Positions 41,754 to 51,899 of a stretch of 64,000 nt of DNA are shown in pieces; position 1 is the first letter of the stretch; every line of letters begins with the position of its first letter. The stretch comes from Candidatus Melainabacteria bacterium (GTDB lineage: Bacteria; Cyanobacteriota; Vampirovibrionia; Obscuribacterales; Obscuribacteraceae). The stretch covers positions 1 to 64,000 of the forward strand of contig JABDBL010000008.1 in the NCBI GenBank assembly GCA_013288645.1. Reading direction: 5' to 3'. Below the pieces are notes generated by a model, which worked only from the letters and a program-made list of their open reading frames with translations, ran no database searches and was not told the DNA's origin. The translations under genes were made by a program, and so were the position numbers.

Positions 41754-43193
41754 TTATTCAGTTATTAGCTTATTACAATGCTCAAACCAGTCACTCCAAA
41801 AAAGTCCCTTGGGATCATAGTTAGTCTTATGTTTGATAAACTCAGGCATTTCTGGATAACAGGTTAGCAGTTGATCTCGCCCAGCAAATCTATGATAAGT
41901 AAGAAAATAAGAACCACCAAAACTGATAGCTAATGAGATTAAATCACAAAATGCTTTGCTTGCCCAAGCAATTTGATGTGGAGTGTGTTCTACATGCAAA
42001 TTGATTACAGTACAAGCATATCTCTGCTTCGCCCATGGCATAAAGGTCTCATTATCTTTTTCGATAATACGCACAGTACCATAGATGACGTCTGCGCATC
42101 CTTGCCGCAACAACTTACCAGCATCGCGCATAAAGTCACCAAGTTTATTTCTTGGTACATACAACTCACTTATCATTTCTGTTCCCTGACAACAACCAGG
42201 AAGCTTTTCATCTAGAGCCTTGTGATAATCTTCAAGATATGTTGCTAGTTGAAATGTGTCAGACCAGTATAATTGACCGTTGGTAGCTAAATAGTGATTG
42301 ACATATTTATCAAAGGCAACAGATTTATTAGTGTGGGCAAGATAAAGCAATTGGCGCCAGTTTTCAAGCGACAGCAATTTATTGTTAGGAGATGGTTCTT
42401 GCATTTCATCTGCTGGAGTATAGACGCTTAATATGCCTTTGCTTAAGAAGTCCTTTGATTTATGATCAATACTAAATTGAAAGTCACCATAAGCAGCACC
42501 AGTACTTTTATAGAACTCAAGTTTTTCAATTGCTTCGTCAGCGCTTACTAATTCTACTGTACGTCGCAATTTTCTTCGTGGTATTAAGCGGAGGGTAACA
42601 GATGCTATGACGCCAAACATTCCGTAGCCGCCTATTGCTAGACTAAATAATTCTATATTCTCGTCACGGCTGCATTCAACAATCTCTCCATCTTGCAAAA
42701 TCAATTCAAAGCTTTCCACATCTGCTACTAGAGGTGGCATCGAAAGCCCACGACCGTGTCCGTTAGCTGATATAGAACCAGCAATACTTAAATTATCCCC
42801 ACCAGTTTGTTTTTGAGCAATCGTCCACTGATGATCTTTGCCCTGTTGTTCTTTCTGCAAGTAAGAAATTAAATCGGTCCAGAATATGCCACCTTCGAGT
42901 TTGATCAATCCGTGCTCATAATCAAAGTCAATAATATTCTTCATTGCATTAGTATCTATAAGCAATCCAGATGTTAGAAATTGCTGTCCTCCCATAGCGT
43001 GCCGCCCTCCGGCAATGCAAATGCGATCGCCATCAGAATGTGCAATCTGAATTAGATCAATTATTTCTTGGCAAGATTTTACTGCTACTCTCTTCTTAAC
43101 AATGGTTGGATTCAAACGTGAATGCACATCATTAACCAGCTCTCCAGGAAACTGCCTACTATTTTGTTCAAATTGTTCTGTGACTCCAGACAT
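41754..43193 (-). CDS. FAD-binding oxidoreductase (PCMH/VAO family)
   Basis: 479 residues. FAD_binding_4 domain: ICIAGGRHAMGGQQFLTSG, LIDTNAMKNIIDFD, AGSISANGHGRG and SLAIGGYGMFGVIASVTL. The C-terminal half has YGDFQFSIDHKSKDF and FGGSYFLTYHRFAGRDQLL near the end, like aldonolactone oxidase or DprE1-type enzymes. It oxidises an alcohol or lactone at a flavin; substrate unknown. The ATG overlaps the stop of the upstream CocE-like gene by one base (TAATG), so the two are coupled. The PlsC-fusion gene follows 49 bp downstream. No signal peptide, so it is cytoplasmic. Confidence 0.85.
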   Translation of the reverse strand: MSGVTEQFEQNSRQFPGELVNDVHSRLNPTIVKKRVAVKSCQEIIDLIQIAHSDGDRICIAGGRHAMGGQQFLTSGLLIDTNAMKNIIDFDYEHGLIKLEGGIFWTDLISYLQKEQQGKDHQWTIAQKQTGGDNLSIAGSISANGHGRGLSMPPLVADVESFELILQDGEIVECSRDENIELFSLAIGGYGMFGVIASVTLRLIPRRKLRRTVELVSADEAIEKLEFYKSTGAAYGDFQFSIDHKSKDFLSKGILSVYTPADEMQEPSPNNKLLSLENWRQLLYLAHTNKSVAFDKYVNHYLATNGQLYWSDTFQLATYLEDYHKALDEKLPGCCQGTEMISELYVPRNKLGDFMRDAGKLLRQGCADVIYGTVRIIEKDNETFMPWAKQRYACTVINLHVEHTPHQIAWASKAFCDLISLAISFGGSYFLTYHRFAGRDQLLTCYPEMPEFIKHKTNYDPKGLFWSDWFEHCNKLITE

Positions 43194-45448
43194 TATTTGT
43201 TTTCTAATCCTCTGACAATGGGCAAGATCAGTCTTGATGGATAACGTAAGTCATGATGGACGTTTTGATGGGCAACAATTACGGTAATCTCTTGAGCTAT
43301 AGGATTACCAGTATTTGGATTACGATCATATCTTGGGAAATTACTACTGGATACTTCTAACCGAATACGGTGCCCTTTGAAGAATACTGTACTTGTTGGC
43401 CAAAGTTGAATCTCTAGCTTCTTAATGGGAGAGTTTTTTGTTGCTTGATTTGGTAATTTATATTGGCGCCGGATAATTCCATCAGATATATTATATGTGC
43501 ATCCATTGGGATAAACATCTACAAGTTTACCGGTGAAATCAGTATTAACTGCTGAAGTAGAAACATAAAGAATGAGAGTAATAGGTCCTGTGACTTCAAT
43601 ATCTTCTTTTAATATGGGTGTTGTAAAGACTAATACATCTGAACGAGATTCAATCTCGTTTTGCTTGGCAACACCGGCAGCTTTACCGAGCATTGCTCCC
43701 CCAGCGGTCGGCACAGGATTGCGTGGATCATAGGTATATGTATCCTTCGAATCCTCCTTTGTGGAAGGAGACACGTCAAGACTGCCATCACCAGCGACAC
43801 TATTAGCCTTCACATTACTGGATAAATAAAAAGGCACATAGCGAGCCCTGGCTAATGGCCATTCTTTTTCCAAGCGCCATTTATTTATACCCATGACAAA
43901 GATTTTTACGGGAAAATTGTCTTGTTGTCCGCTTGGTGGTGGGCATAAATTAGCGTCGAACCATGGCAAACTAATGGCTAGGCTTTGCAGTCTAAAGTTT
44001 TCTGCCTCTTTGCCATTCGGGAAAATAACCTGACCAGCATGCGTCCACGGTCCAATGATCAATCTACTTCTAGATGCTATCTCTAACGGGGCAGACTTTT
44101 TAATTTGTACGAAGTCATTTAATTGTGTGGGAAGAAAGGGATCATACCAACCACATAACAATAGAGCTGGAGCTTTGAGAGTTTTATTTCTGTCATTGCC
44201 ATCAATATCTATCCAATAGGAATCGCGCTGAGGATGATTAGCCCAGTCACGAAAAAATGAGATTTCTGCGTCAACAGCACGTTTGTCCGCATCTACCATA
44301 GGAAAACCAGTAGCTGCTTTTAGAATTTCTTCCGTACTTGGCCATTCTGTCCTGTCTTCATGCCCATTACTTGTTAGGGCCCAACTAAGAGCACTGTAGA
44401 GAGAAAAGGCGCTGCCCGGATAAAACATTCCATAAAAGTCAGTACTAGCGAGATAAATAGTTAATGCCGATGGTCCTGGATTTGTTTGATCGGCTATTAT
44501 CCATTGAGTATAACCGGAAGCAGAGCCGCCCCACGTGACAATCTTGCCGTTGAACCACCGTTGTTTGGAAAGCCACGCCAAAGTGTCAATTCCATCCTGT
44601 CGCTCATTTCGTAATGGATAGAAAATGCCCTGCGATCCAAAACGTCCTCGTGTTCCTTGAATTACAACGGTGTAGCCGTGCTCAGCCCACATTCTGCCAA
44701 TGACATCAGCGAACATAGAGTGTTCAAGTGTTCGTGATAAAGGAATACGAATCAATATAGTAGCCGTGTGCTCAAGATGTTGTGGATGATAAATATCGGC
44801 TACTAGCTTGATACCATTCCCGGTGACCATGGAGACACACTTTTCTGTACGAACCGCATATTGCGCGCTTGGAAAACCAAGGTTATAAGCAACCAACGAT
44901 GGAACAATTTGATAAATCATCCATAACACTATTGCTATGGCTATACAAATTATTGTTAACCATCGAATAATTCGTTTGATTAACGAAGGTTCAACACGAC
45001 TATAATTTGTTTCAAGTTTTCGACTAGAAGACCAATGATAATATCCAAGTATTAATAAGAACGAAGCTAAATCCCAGTGAAAAAATATGGGAATTGAACC
45101 GCCTATCCACCTTTCATGAGGATACAACAACATGCGCAGTGCGTAGCGAAGAACCATCACGCCTAAATAAATTGCTCCGAAATTTAATAAACCGACTCCC
45201 AGCCGTAGCTTGGGCATTACAAAATACCCAGTTCCAGTGGCAAAATCAAAACACACTTTGCCGTAAAGAATAACAATCAATATTTGACTAGCAAGAAGAA
45301 GTGGATAAGATAGTACACCGGAGAACCATTCTTCCATCGGTGGCAGAAATGGTACGTGAAAAAATGCCACTAATAACTGACCTAATACACGCAGGCAAAA
45401 GAGCACTAATAAAAGGGATAGAACTAGGGCGTATTTTTGTTTCAACAT
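43193..45448 (-). CDS. CocE/NonD-type alpha/beta hydrolase with N-terminal membrane domain
   Basis: 751 residues from the ATG at 45448 (a GTG at 45520 is also open). About five hydrophobic segments fill the first 190 residues, then the X-Pro dipeptidyl-peptidase S15 domain: IQGTRGRFGSQGIFYPLR, nucleophile Ser309 in VTWGGSASGYTQW, and later HAGQVIFP near the active-site His. A C-terminal jelly-roll domain (DVYPNGCTYNISDGIIRR, HRIRLEVSSSNFPRYDRN) is the CocE/S15 beta domain. Such enzymes cleave esters or peptides. The membrane domain is unusual for the family. First gene of the cassette. Confidence 0.85.
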   Translation of the reverse strand: MLKQKYALVLSLLLVLFCLRVLGQLLVAFFHVPFLPPMEEWFSGVLSYPLLLASQILIVILYGKVCFDFATGTGYFVMPKLRLGVGLLNFGAIYLGVMVLRYALRMLLYPHERWIGGSIPIFFHWDLASFLLILGYYHWSSSRKLETNYSRVEPSLIKRIIRWLTIICIAIAIVLWMIYQIVPSLVAYNLGFPSAQYAVRTEKCVSMVTGNGIKLVADIYHPQHLEHTATILIRIPLSRTLEHSMFADVIGRMWAEHGYTVVIQGTRGRFGSQGIFYPLRNERQDGIDTLAWLSKQRWFNGKIVTWGGSASGYTQWIIADQTNPGPSALTIYLASTDFYGMFYPGSAFSLYSALSWALTSNGHEDRTEWPSTEEILKAATGFPMVDADKRAVDAEISFFRDWANHPQRDSYWIDIDGNDRNKTLKAPALLLCGWYDPFLPTQLNDFVQIKKSAPLEIASRSRLIIGPWTHAGQVIFPNGKEAENFRLQSLAISLPWFDANLCPPPSGQQDNFPVKIFVMGINKWRLEKEWPLARARYVPFYLSSNVKANSVAGDGSLDVSPSTKEDSKDTYTYDPRNPVPTAGGAMLGKAAGVAKQNEIESRSDVLVFTTPILKEDIEVTGPITLILYVSTSAVNTDFTGKLVDVYPNGCTYNISDGIIRRQYKLPNQATKNSPIKKLEIQLWPTSTVFFKGHRIRLEVSSSNFPRYDRNPNTGNPIAQEITVIVAHQNVHHDLRYPSRLILPIVRGLENK

Positions 45449-45537
45449 AATAAATGATCTAATTTCGTCTAATATTCGGATTATCCCCAAGTAATATCCA
45501 GAATAACCAGATAAAGGCACAAGAATTAGAGGACTGA

Positions 45538-45563
45538 GAACACTTTATCAACTGTTTGCTAGA
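45538..45563 (+). repeat. Direct repeat, left copy, near the LRR gene
   Basis: Shares TTTATCAACTGTTTGCTA (18 bases, here 45544-45561) with 47091-47108, and the wider 26-base window has only two or three differences. It lies beside the yvcK-tail remnant, on the other side of the LRR gene from its partner. Confidence 0.6.
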
Positions 45564-45589
45564 AAACAGACCTTCCATAGCTGACTTAT

Positions 45590-45663
45590 TCTCTAACGAA
45601 CATTGATTATCTAGCAGTAGAGCCTGAGATCGCTATATCTGTAAGAAATTAAATATCTTATAT
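45590..45663 (+). pseudogene. Duplicated yvcK 3'-end remnant
   Basis: Read in the yvcK frame, the segment gives SLTNIDYLAVEPEIAISVRN and a stop, versus SLTNIDYLAAEPETVISMKN in yvcK. The 11 bases after the stop (ATATCTTATAT) are identical. There are ten mismatches in 74 bases, several of them silent, so it probably came from a real yvcK copy under selection, such as a relative's gene, rather than a fresh copy that drifted freely. Nothing upstream of these codons matches yvcK. The remnant and the parent flank the three-gene cassette in the same orientation. Confidence 0.8.
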
Positions 45664-45733
45664 GGCAAAAATATTCCCCATTCCATTTTTTACCTAGCAG
45701 AATTTTTGACATAGAGGATATTCTTTGCACTTC

Positions 45734-47020
45734 TCAATATTTGATTTTGGGGACTGGTAAATTATACTTGCGGAAGTACGGAAGCACTGGCGTCATATCC
45801 ATTTCATCGCCTCGTCCGATTATTTTGCAATTAGGCAATGCTTTTCTCAAAGAAGCCAACTCAGAAGAGCTTATTTCTGTAGCAGTAACCCATAGCTCTT
45901 GTAATCGTTTCAATTGCCCCAGCTCTGGCAAGGCTGCCACAGTGATTTTTGTACCTCCTAAGTGTAAACTCTTAAGTTGAGGGAACTTCTTTAAAAAGCC
46001 AATACTTTCGTCACCAATTTTGGTGCCGCCAAGATTTAAATTTTCTAGATGTTTAAGTCTGAACAGATTTTTTAATCCCTTGTCGGTTATTTTATTGCCA
46101 GACAGATCAAGTGATTTCAGTTGAGTGAGCTGTGCAAGATAGATAGTACCAGAGTCATCAATTGAACAAGGCTTTCCCCAATATGTACAACCGAGGTTGA
46201 GTTCGCGCAGAGCGGGAATCGTTGCAAGTGACTCAAGTCCTGGTCCTCTAATGTTAGGATCCGAATTTAGATTAATCTTCCTTAGGTTACGAAGGTTTCC
46301 CAGATACTTCAGACCATGGCCGTAAATGTATGTATGTGATAAATCCAACTCTTGCAGCTCCTGCAACCCTTGCAAGTTAGACAAACTATTATCGTTAATG
46401 TAAGTAAGATGAAGATTTAAAGTTTTTAAGTGCGGCATTGTTCTCAAAACACCTAATCCACTTCCTCTAATATTGTCATTTGCAGATAGATCCAGAACCC
46501 TTAGATTGTGCATCCCTTGTAAATTTTGAAGAGTGCAGTCACTAATTCCTGTTCTCATCAATGTCAATTGCTGGAGCTGCGTCAAGCCCCTGAGACACTT
46601 GAGATGTTGATAAGCGGCAGAATGTGAATCATCAGTGCGGCGAAACATGCTTTCCCAAAAACCAAGCAAACCTATATAATCCCCTATAAAATTCAGGTTT
46701 GTTCTTACTATAAGGTGGTCAAAAGCATTCGCAGGAAGCTTTTCAAGGAAAGACAGGTCAGATAACGCAGCCGGCAACAATACAGCTTCTGTAGTTGTTG
46801 AAGGTGGCACTATAATTTTGCCCATCGGTGGATCTACCGACTTTTTCTCCCCAGTTGCATTCACCAAATACAGTTTCAGCACAACCCGATCAGTCGGCAA
46901 ATCTAGAATACGAGTGCCAGATTCGGCATAGGCAGTATTTCCCAGTTCATTTCCCATTATCGATACCGCTAATGCTATTAGTAATGTTATTAGTCTGAAC
47001 TGTCTTGAGTTGCATATCAT
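45734..47020 (-). CDS. Secreted leucine-rich-repeat protein
   Basis: From the ATG at 47020 (GGAG six bases upstream) the product is 428 residues. A signal peptide spans residues 1-32 (LITLLIALAVSIMG, NTAYA cleavage). A short beta region with polar residues precedes about nine LRRs of ~24 residues, e.g. LKTLNLHLTYINDNSLSNL, LQELDLSHTYIYGHGLKYL and LKSLDLSGNKITDKGLKNL, of the ribonuclease-inhibitor/GALA-like cysteine-free type. It acts outside the cytoplasm, perhaps in binding or adhesion. No anchor is seen at the C-terminus. Flanked by 26-bp direct repeats. Confidence 0.88.
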   Translation of the reverse strand: MICNSRQFRLITLLIALAVSIMGNELGNTAYAESGTRILDLPTDRVVLKLYLVNATGEKKSVDPPMGKIIVPPSTTTEAVLLPAALSDLSFLEKLPANAFDHLIVRTNLNFIGDYIGLLGFWESMFRRTDDSHSAAYQHLKCLRGLTQLQQLTLMRTGISDCTLQNLQGMHNLRVLDLSANDNIRGSGLGVLRTMPHLKTLNLHLTYINDNSLSNLQGLQELQELDLSHTYIYGHGLKYLGNLRNLRKINLNSDPNIRGPGLESLATIPALRELNLGCTYWGKPCSIDDSGTIYLAQLTQLKSLDLSGNKITDKGLKNLFRLKHLENLNLGGTKIGDESIGFLKKFPQLKSLHLGGTKITVAALPELGQLKRLQELWVTATEISSSELASLRKALPNCKIIGRGDEMDMTPVLPYFRKYNLPVPKIKY

Positions 47021-47084
47021 GCCTTTCTCCATCGCGTGCTTAAAATGATCTTAGAGCAAAAATGCAAATCCAAACTGATGCGCC

Positions 47085-47110
47085 GAACAGTTTATCAACT
47101 GTTTGCTAAA
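47085..47110 (+). repeat. Direct repeat, right copy, contains a 7-bp-arm hairpin
   Basis: Partner of 45538-45563. In this copy AACAGTT and AACTGTT form perfect arms around TATC; the left copy has one base changed in the arm. It lies upstream of the LRR start and downstream of dnaB, so both copies bracket the LRR gene. Confidence 0.6.
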
Positions 47111-47229
47111 AGTAATCCTGTGTCATTTGTTAAAATTATCCTTGATCCGCTGAATTATTGTAGGAAACCAGCGATTTAATATATGAACAGGCTCATACAG
47201 TCTAATCAGTCTTGCACAAACATGTTTTT

Positions 47230-50073
47230 TTAAGCGGTATATTGATTATGTACCTTGTTTAAGAAGCGAGTAATGCTTGCTTGAAACAATAATTCTACAT
47301 GTCCAGTAGGACCATTACGTTGTTTGGCAATAATGATTTCCGCTTCGCCGCGTCTTTCGCTTTCTGGATTATAGTATTCGTCGCGATATATAAACATAAC
47401 CAAGTCCGCATCTTGCTCGATTGAACCAGATTCGCGTAAATCGGATAGCATGGGTCTTTTGTTTTGTCTGGTTTCTACTGCGCGTGATAACTGTGAAAGA
47501 GCAATTACTGGTACATTGATTTCACGGGCGAGAGTTTTTAAACTGCGCGAAATTTCAGAAACTTCTTGCACGCGATTATCTGTTTGTTTGCGTCCTTGTA
47601 AAAGCTGAATATAGTCAACCACAATTAAACCTAGTCCCTTATTTTCTGCTTTTAGTCTTCTGGCTTTGGCTCTAATTTCCAACACATTCAATAAAGCTGA
47701 ATCATCAATATATATGGGAGCCTCACCTAATTTTCCCATTGCCATGGCCAAATGAGTCCAATCATTTGTGTGCAGATGTCCTGTACGTAAACGATTAGCA
47801 TCAATAGATGCCTCTGAGCAAAGCATACGCTGTACTAATTGTTCTTTGGACATTTCTAAACTGAATATAGCCACCGGTATTTTTTTCTCGATAGCCGCAT
47901 ACTGTGCTAGCCCGAGACAGAGAGCCGTATTGTGGACACAAATATCGTTGGCGATAAAATTATGTGTTTCGGGTATTGTTAAGTCATAGACTTGCTTCAC
48001 ACCTATTGCTTCAATAGATACTATTTCATCCCAATAAATGTCACTGGTAGCGAGGTTGTTAAGATCACTATCGTTCAAACTTCGAGCCAGACTGCCCAAT
48101 CTATTTCTGGATAGTGCTCTTTTATTTACATGAATATTACTGTCGTCAATAAAGTTAGAACGACGTGCTAAGGAAGCCCAGGATTCATTGCCTTTCTTTT
48201 CAATTAATTGCTGCCAAACTTGTATTGGAATCAGATCACAATTGGTTTGTTTCCTTTTTTGTAAAACAGCTCTTTTTACTTTTGCTACTGCTAATTCTTT
48301 TCCATATATACCAATTTCATCGACAAATGTTTTTATTGACTGACTATCAGTGATGTCCAGTTGAAAACATTCTCTATGACCTAGTTTGTATTTGACCTTG
48401 CGCAGGCGCAATTTGGCTATAATACCGAACCTTAGCAATAAATGTTGTAATTGAGTTGCTAATTTCTTACTTACCGTTGCATAACCTAATTGAGCTTGTC
48501 CTGACGCCAGAACAGTTGCCCAGCCGTCAGTGGCAAATAGTCTATTAATGAATAAAGCAAGTTGTGCTTTTTCAAGTTTAAATATCTCCGCAGGTATATT
48601 TTTATTATGGGCAGTTTTTCCCCACAATCCTAATTTATCTAACCAAAGCACAATTGGGTTTTTACTACTACGGCTTATAGTGGTGATGGGGAAAGGAATT
48701 AATTCATTTGGTTCTATTTGCAGTGCAGCACAAATCTTGCCAAATCTTTCTGTTGATGGTACGCATTTGCCCATTTGCCAATAATATATGCTTGCTTCGC
48801 TGAGTTCTGATACATTAGCAAATTGAGTAGCAGTATTATATTTAGAGCGTATTGCTAATCGCAACCTGTTCCCGAACTCAATACGATTTGACCTAATAAA
48901 TTCTGCATTACTCCTAACATTGAAAGATGTCGCTCGATTATCTGAACCAAGCCGAATATTAACCCCACCAAAAGCTTCTATAGCTTCTAAAAAGTCCTTT
49001 TGTATACTTGGATTAGTATTTGTGAAACTAGCTTTGTTATTACTTAGGCAACCATCACCTATAAAATAAGCAAGAAGTTTTACTTCACATTCGCGTATAA
49101 CTTTTGTGCCAAAAACAGGAATTATTCTTGGAACAGCTATTTTTGTACCTACCGTGATTTCGCTTAATTTTTTCCAACCAGTAAAAGTGAGAAAAGGATG
49201 AGAAAGTGTAGTTTCTATACTTCTGCCTAATCTAGTTGTCACTTTATAAACTGGCTTAAGCCCGTCGTCTATATATGCGCTTGCTTGTGTCTGTGATAGT
49301 TTGAAGTTGTCTTTTAATGTTAACAAAGTGCCCGAACGCGCTTTGTATATTGATTCAATAGTAGAAAGCGAGCCATCATCTAAGACAATTTCTGAATCAA
49401 AAGATAGGCATTTCCCCATTGACGGTCTAGCAGCGACAATTATCAGATCAGATGGTTGGAATCCAGATGTAAGAGCATCTAGATCATAAAATCCGCTTGG
49501 TATGCCAGATAAGCTATCTCTATTTTCATAACGTTCTTCAATGCGTTGAAAAGATTGCTCCACAACATGCTTGATATGCACAAGTTGTTGCATGCCACGT
49601 CTTTGTGCCAAATTAAAAATCATATGTTCAGCTTTATCTAAGGCGCTATCAGCATCTACTTGGTCGTAGCAATTGCCAACGATTTCAGTACCGGCCTTAA
49701 TTAAATTGCGCAATAAAGCTTTTTCTTGCACAATTTTTGCATAATATTCAAGGTTAGCTGTAGTGGCTACAGATAGAGACAAATCAGTAACGTACTGCCT
49801 GCCCCCTACCGAATCTAGCTTTCCGTCGTCTTGCAAATATTGAGAAATAGTCAATATATCAATTGGTTCATTATTATCAAATAAGCTAACCATAGCAGCA
49901 TATATTTCTTGATGCGCTTTGCGATAAAAATATTCTGGCTCAAGAAGGTCTAAGATGCGTGTTATGCCATCGCCACTAACCAAAAGTGAGCCCAAAACCG
50001 CTTGTTCCGACTCAATTGACTGAGGCGGCAAACGTTCTATATTTGTTTCTGTGAGCATTTGTTCAGTTTTCAT
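47230..50073 (-). CDS. dnaB: Replicative DNA helicase DnaB, split by an intein
   Basis: 947 residues from the ATG at 50073. The N-extein has the DnaB N-terminal domain ([40 protein letters not shown]) and the linker [20 protein letters not shown] up to the P-loop ARPSMGK. The C-extein resumes at [12 protein letters not shown] and includes [19 protein letters not shown] and the Walker [14 protein letters not shown], then [19 protein letters not shown] and [15 protein letters not shown]. Splicing would give a 453-residue helicase, the usual length. It unwinds DNA at the replication fork. The ATP site is built only after splicing, so helicase activity depends on the intein. Confidence 0.95.
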   Translation of the reverse strand: MKTEQMLTETNIERLPPQSIESEQAVLGSLLVSGDGITRILDLLEPEYFYRKAHQEIYAAMVSLFDNNEPIDILTISQYLQDDGKLDSVGGRQYVTDLSLSVATTANLEYYAKIVQEKALLRNLIKAGTEIVGNCYDQVDADSALDKAEHMIFNLAQRRGMQQLVHIKHVVEQSFQRIEERYENRDSLSGIPSGFYDLDALTSGFQPSDLIIVAARPSMGKCLSFDSEIVLDDGSLSTIESIYKARSGTLLTLKDNFKLSQTQASAYIDDGLKPVYKVTTRLGRSIETTLSHPFLTFTGWKKLSEITVGTKIAVPRIIPVFGTKVIRECEVKLLAYFIGDGCLSNNKASFTNTNPSIQKDFLEAIEAFGGVNIRLGSDNRATSFNVRSNAEFIRSNRIEFGNRLRLAIRSKYNTATQFANVSELSEASIYYWQMGKCVPSTERFGKICAALQIEPNELIPFPITTISRSSKNPIVLWLDKLGLWGKTAHNKNIPAEIFKLEKAQLALFINRLFATDGWATVLASGQAQLGYATVSKKLATQLQHLLLRFGIIAKLRLRKVKYKLGHRECFQLDITDSQSIKTFVDEIGIYGKELAVAKVKRAVLQKRKQTNCDLIPIQVWQQLIEKKGNESWASLARRSNFIDDSNIHVNKRALSRNRLGSLARSLNDSDLNNLATSDIYWDEIVSIEAIGVKQVYDLTIPETHNFIANDICVHNTALCLGLAQYAAIEKKIPVAIFSLEMSKEQLVQRMLCSEASIDANRLRTGHLHTNDWTHLAMAMGKLGEAPIYIDDSALLNVLEIRAKARRLKAENKGLGLIVVDYIQLLQGRKQTDNRVQEVSEISRSLKTLAREINVPVIALSQLSRAVETRQNKRPMLSDLRESGSIEQDADLVMFIYRDEYYNPESERRGEAEIIIAKQRNGPTGHVELLFQASITRFLNKVHNQYTA
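47929..49410 (-). other. DnaB intein, 494 aa, LAGLIDADG endonuclease with an extra HTH region
   Basis: It begins at Cys ([14 protein letters not shown]) directly after GK of the Walker A loop and ends [12 protein letters not shown] before Thr; the His-Asn and +1 Thr fit a functional splice site. Block B is [15 protein letters not shown]. Two LAGLIDADG motifs are [10 protein letters not shown] (intein residues ~112-121) and [14 protein letters not shown] (~285-298). Between them (residues ~183-238) lies an XRE-like helix-turn-helix stretch: [40 protein letters not shown], then [11 protein letters not shown]. The GK/T site in DnaB is a known intein position. Confidence 0.9.
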
Positions 50074-50174
50074 AATCAAGTGGATGACAGATATGGATTA
50101 GCTAAAATTAGTTAGAGATTTTGCTGTATATGTATATACGTAAGTAGTCTGGGAAAGTTCATTAAAAGCAGAGA

Positions 50175-51899
50175 CTATTCATCTTCTAAGGCAGAGATGT
50201 CTCCTGTGGGCAAACCGAGCTCCCAAGCTTTTAATAGGCGGCGCATTATTTTACCCGATCTTGTCTTTGGAAGACTTGTTTTTATTTCAATCTCTTTAGG
50301 ATAAGCATGCGCTGCCAATTGATTTTTTGTGTGATTTTGTAATTCTGCGATAAGTTTATCTGAAGCAGCTACATTATTTTTTAAAACAACAAATGCTTTA
50401 ATTATTTCTCCTCGTTCCTTATCCGGTTTGCCGATTACACCAACTTCTGCTATGGCAGGATGTTCGAGTAAAGCAGACTCTACTTCAAAGGGTCCGACAC
50501 GATGTCCAGATGTATTTATTACGTCGTCTGCTCGTCCAACGAACCAAAAATATCCATCTTCATCTTTCCAAGCGTTATCGCCACTTGTATACCAGCCAGC
50601 TATTTTAAAATACTCTTGAAATTTTTCTTCGTTACGCCATATACCTTTAAGCATGGCAGGCCAACCTGGCTTAATGACTAATTTTCCTAGTTTGTGTGCT
50701 GGTAATTCAAGACCTTTATCATCAACAATGCTTGCATATATGCCAGGGAGTGGTTTGCCCATGGAGCCGAGCTTGATTGGTAAGCACGGCAGATTAGCAA
50801 TTAGTTGCATACCGGTTTCTGTTTGCCACCAATTGTCATGGATAGGTAAATCAAATGCCTCCATCCCCCAGCGTATTACTTCTGGATTTAAAGGTTCTCC
50901 TACACTGGCAATATGACGCAAACTATTTAACTCGAAATCATTAATTGCTTCCACCCCTGCTTTCATAAGCATTCTTAAAGCAGTGGGAGCCGTATACCAA
51001 ACTGTAATTTGTAACTTATCAATTAATGAGTACCACTCGTGAGCATTAAATCGTCCCTCATAACAGACTACCGATATACCATTGGACCAAGGAGCAAAGA
51101 TACCGTATACAGTACCAGTCACCCACCCTGGATCAGCCGTACACCAATAGATATCATCTTCTTTTAAATCAAGCACCCATTGTGCGGTCATATGATGACC
51201 AATGATATCTCCATGGGCATGCAATACACCTTTTGGTTTACCAGTCGTGCCTGAGGTATATAGCAGGTACAAAGGATGGTCCAGAGGCAAAGCTTCACAG
51301 ATAGGATCATTTGGTGCTTGCGATATCAGCTTGTCATAAGTGATTTCAGATTCTTTTAAATCTTCGTCTTTATCACCAACAACAATTACATGCTCTAGAT
51401 CTTTTAATCCATGCTGTATCTCTTGTAATTTCGCTTTTAAAATCTTATTAGTGATAATAACCTTTGCTTCACTATCTATCAGTCTGTCCCGCAAAGCATC
51501 TGGACCAAAAGCAGAAAACAAAGGACCAACAATGGCTCCTAATTTTGCGATGGCTAACGTACTTACATACAGTTCTGGAATACGCGGCAGGAACACAAAG
51601 ACACGATCGCCACTTTTTACACCCAAAGACCGCAAGGCATGGGCCAATTTATTCGACTGGTTAGCAATTTCTTGAAAAGTAAATTTTTCTAAGTGCCCTG
51701 TTTCGTCTATTGCATATAAGGCAATTTTATTAGCCCTGCCTTTTTGTAAATGCCGGTCGACCGCATTGAAAGCAGCATTTATCTTGCTGTTGGTGAAATA
51801 ATCAATCTCTCCCTGGCAATTATTCCAATCAAATGTGGCACAACTGAGCTCATAGTTTTCTAAGTTTGCTCCCCTGCCTGATTTTCTAATTATTTGCAC
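50175..51899 (-). CDS. acsA: Acetyl-CoA synthetase, AcsA type
   Basis: 574 residues from a GTG. ANL superfamily: LYTSGTTGKPKGVLHAHGD (P-loop), the tail of WCTADPGWVTGTVYGIFAP, DNWWQTETGMQL (adenylate site), GWYTSGDNAWKDEDGYFWFV with the hinge, and catalytic Lys in KTRSGKIMRRLLKAW. It makes acetyl-CoA from acetate, CoA and ATP via an acetyl-adenylate. Divergent from the trmH-like gene; a near-palindrome of 21 bases (52036-52056) lies between the starts. The terminal Lys is the usual site of Pat acetylation. Confidence 0.93.
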   Translation of the reverse strand: MQIIRKSGRGANLENYELSCATFDWNNCQGEIDYFTNSKINAAFNAVDRHLQKGRANKIALYAIDETGHLEKFTFQEIANQSNKLAHALRSLGVKSGDRVFVFLPRIPELYVSTLAIAKLGAIVGPLFSAFGPDALRDRLIDSEAKVIITNKILKAKLQEIQHGLKDLEHVIVVGDKDEDLKESEITYDKLISQAPNDPICEALPLDHPLYLLYTSGTTGKPKGVLHAHGDIIGHHMTAQWVLDLKEDDIYWCTADPGWVTGTVYGIFAPWSNGISVVCYEGRFNAHEWYSLIDKLQITVWYTAPTALRMLMKAGVEAINDFELNSLRHIASVGEPLNPEVIRWGMEAFDLPIHDNWWQTETGMQLIANLPCLPIKLGSMGKPLPGIYASIVDDKGLELPAHKLGKLVIKPGWPAMLKGIWRNEEKFQEYFKIAGWYTSGDNAWKDEDGYFWFVGRADDVINTSGHRVGPFEVESALLEHPAIAEVGVIGKPDKERGEIIKAFVVLKNNVAASDKLIAELQNHTKNQLAAHAYPKEIEIKTSLPKTRSGKIMRRLLKAWELGLPTGDISALEDE

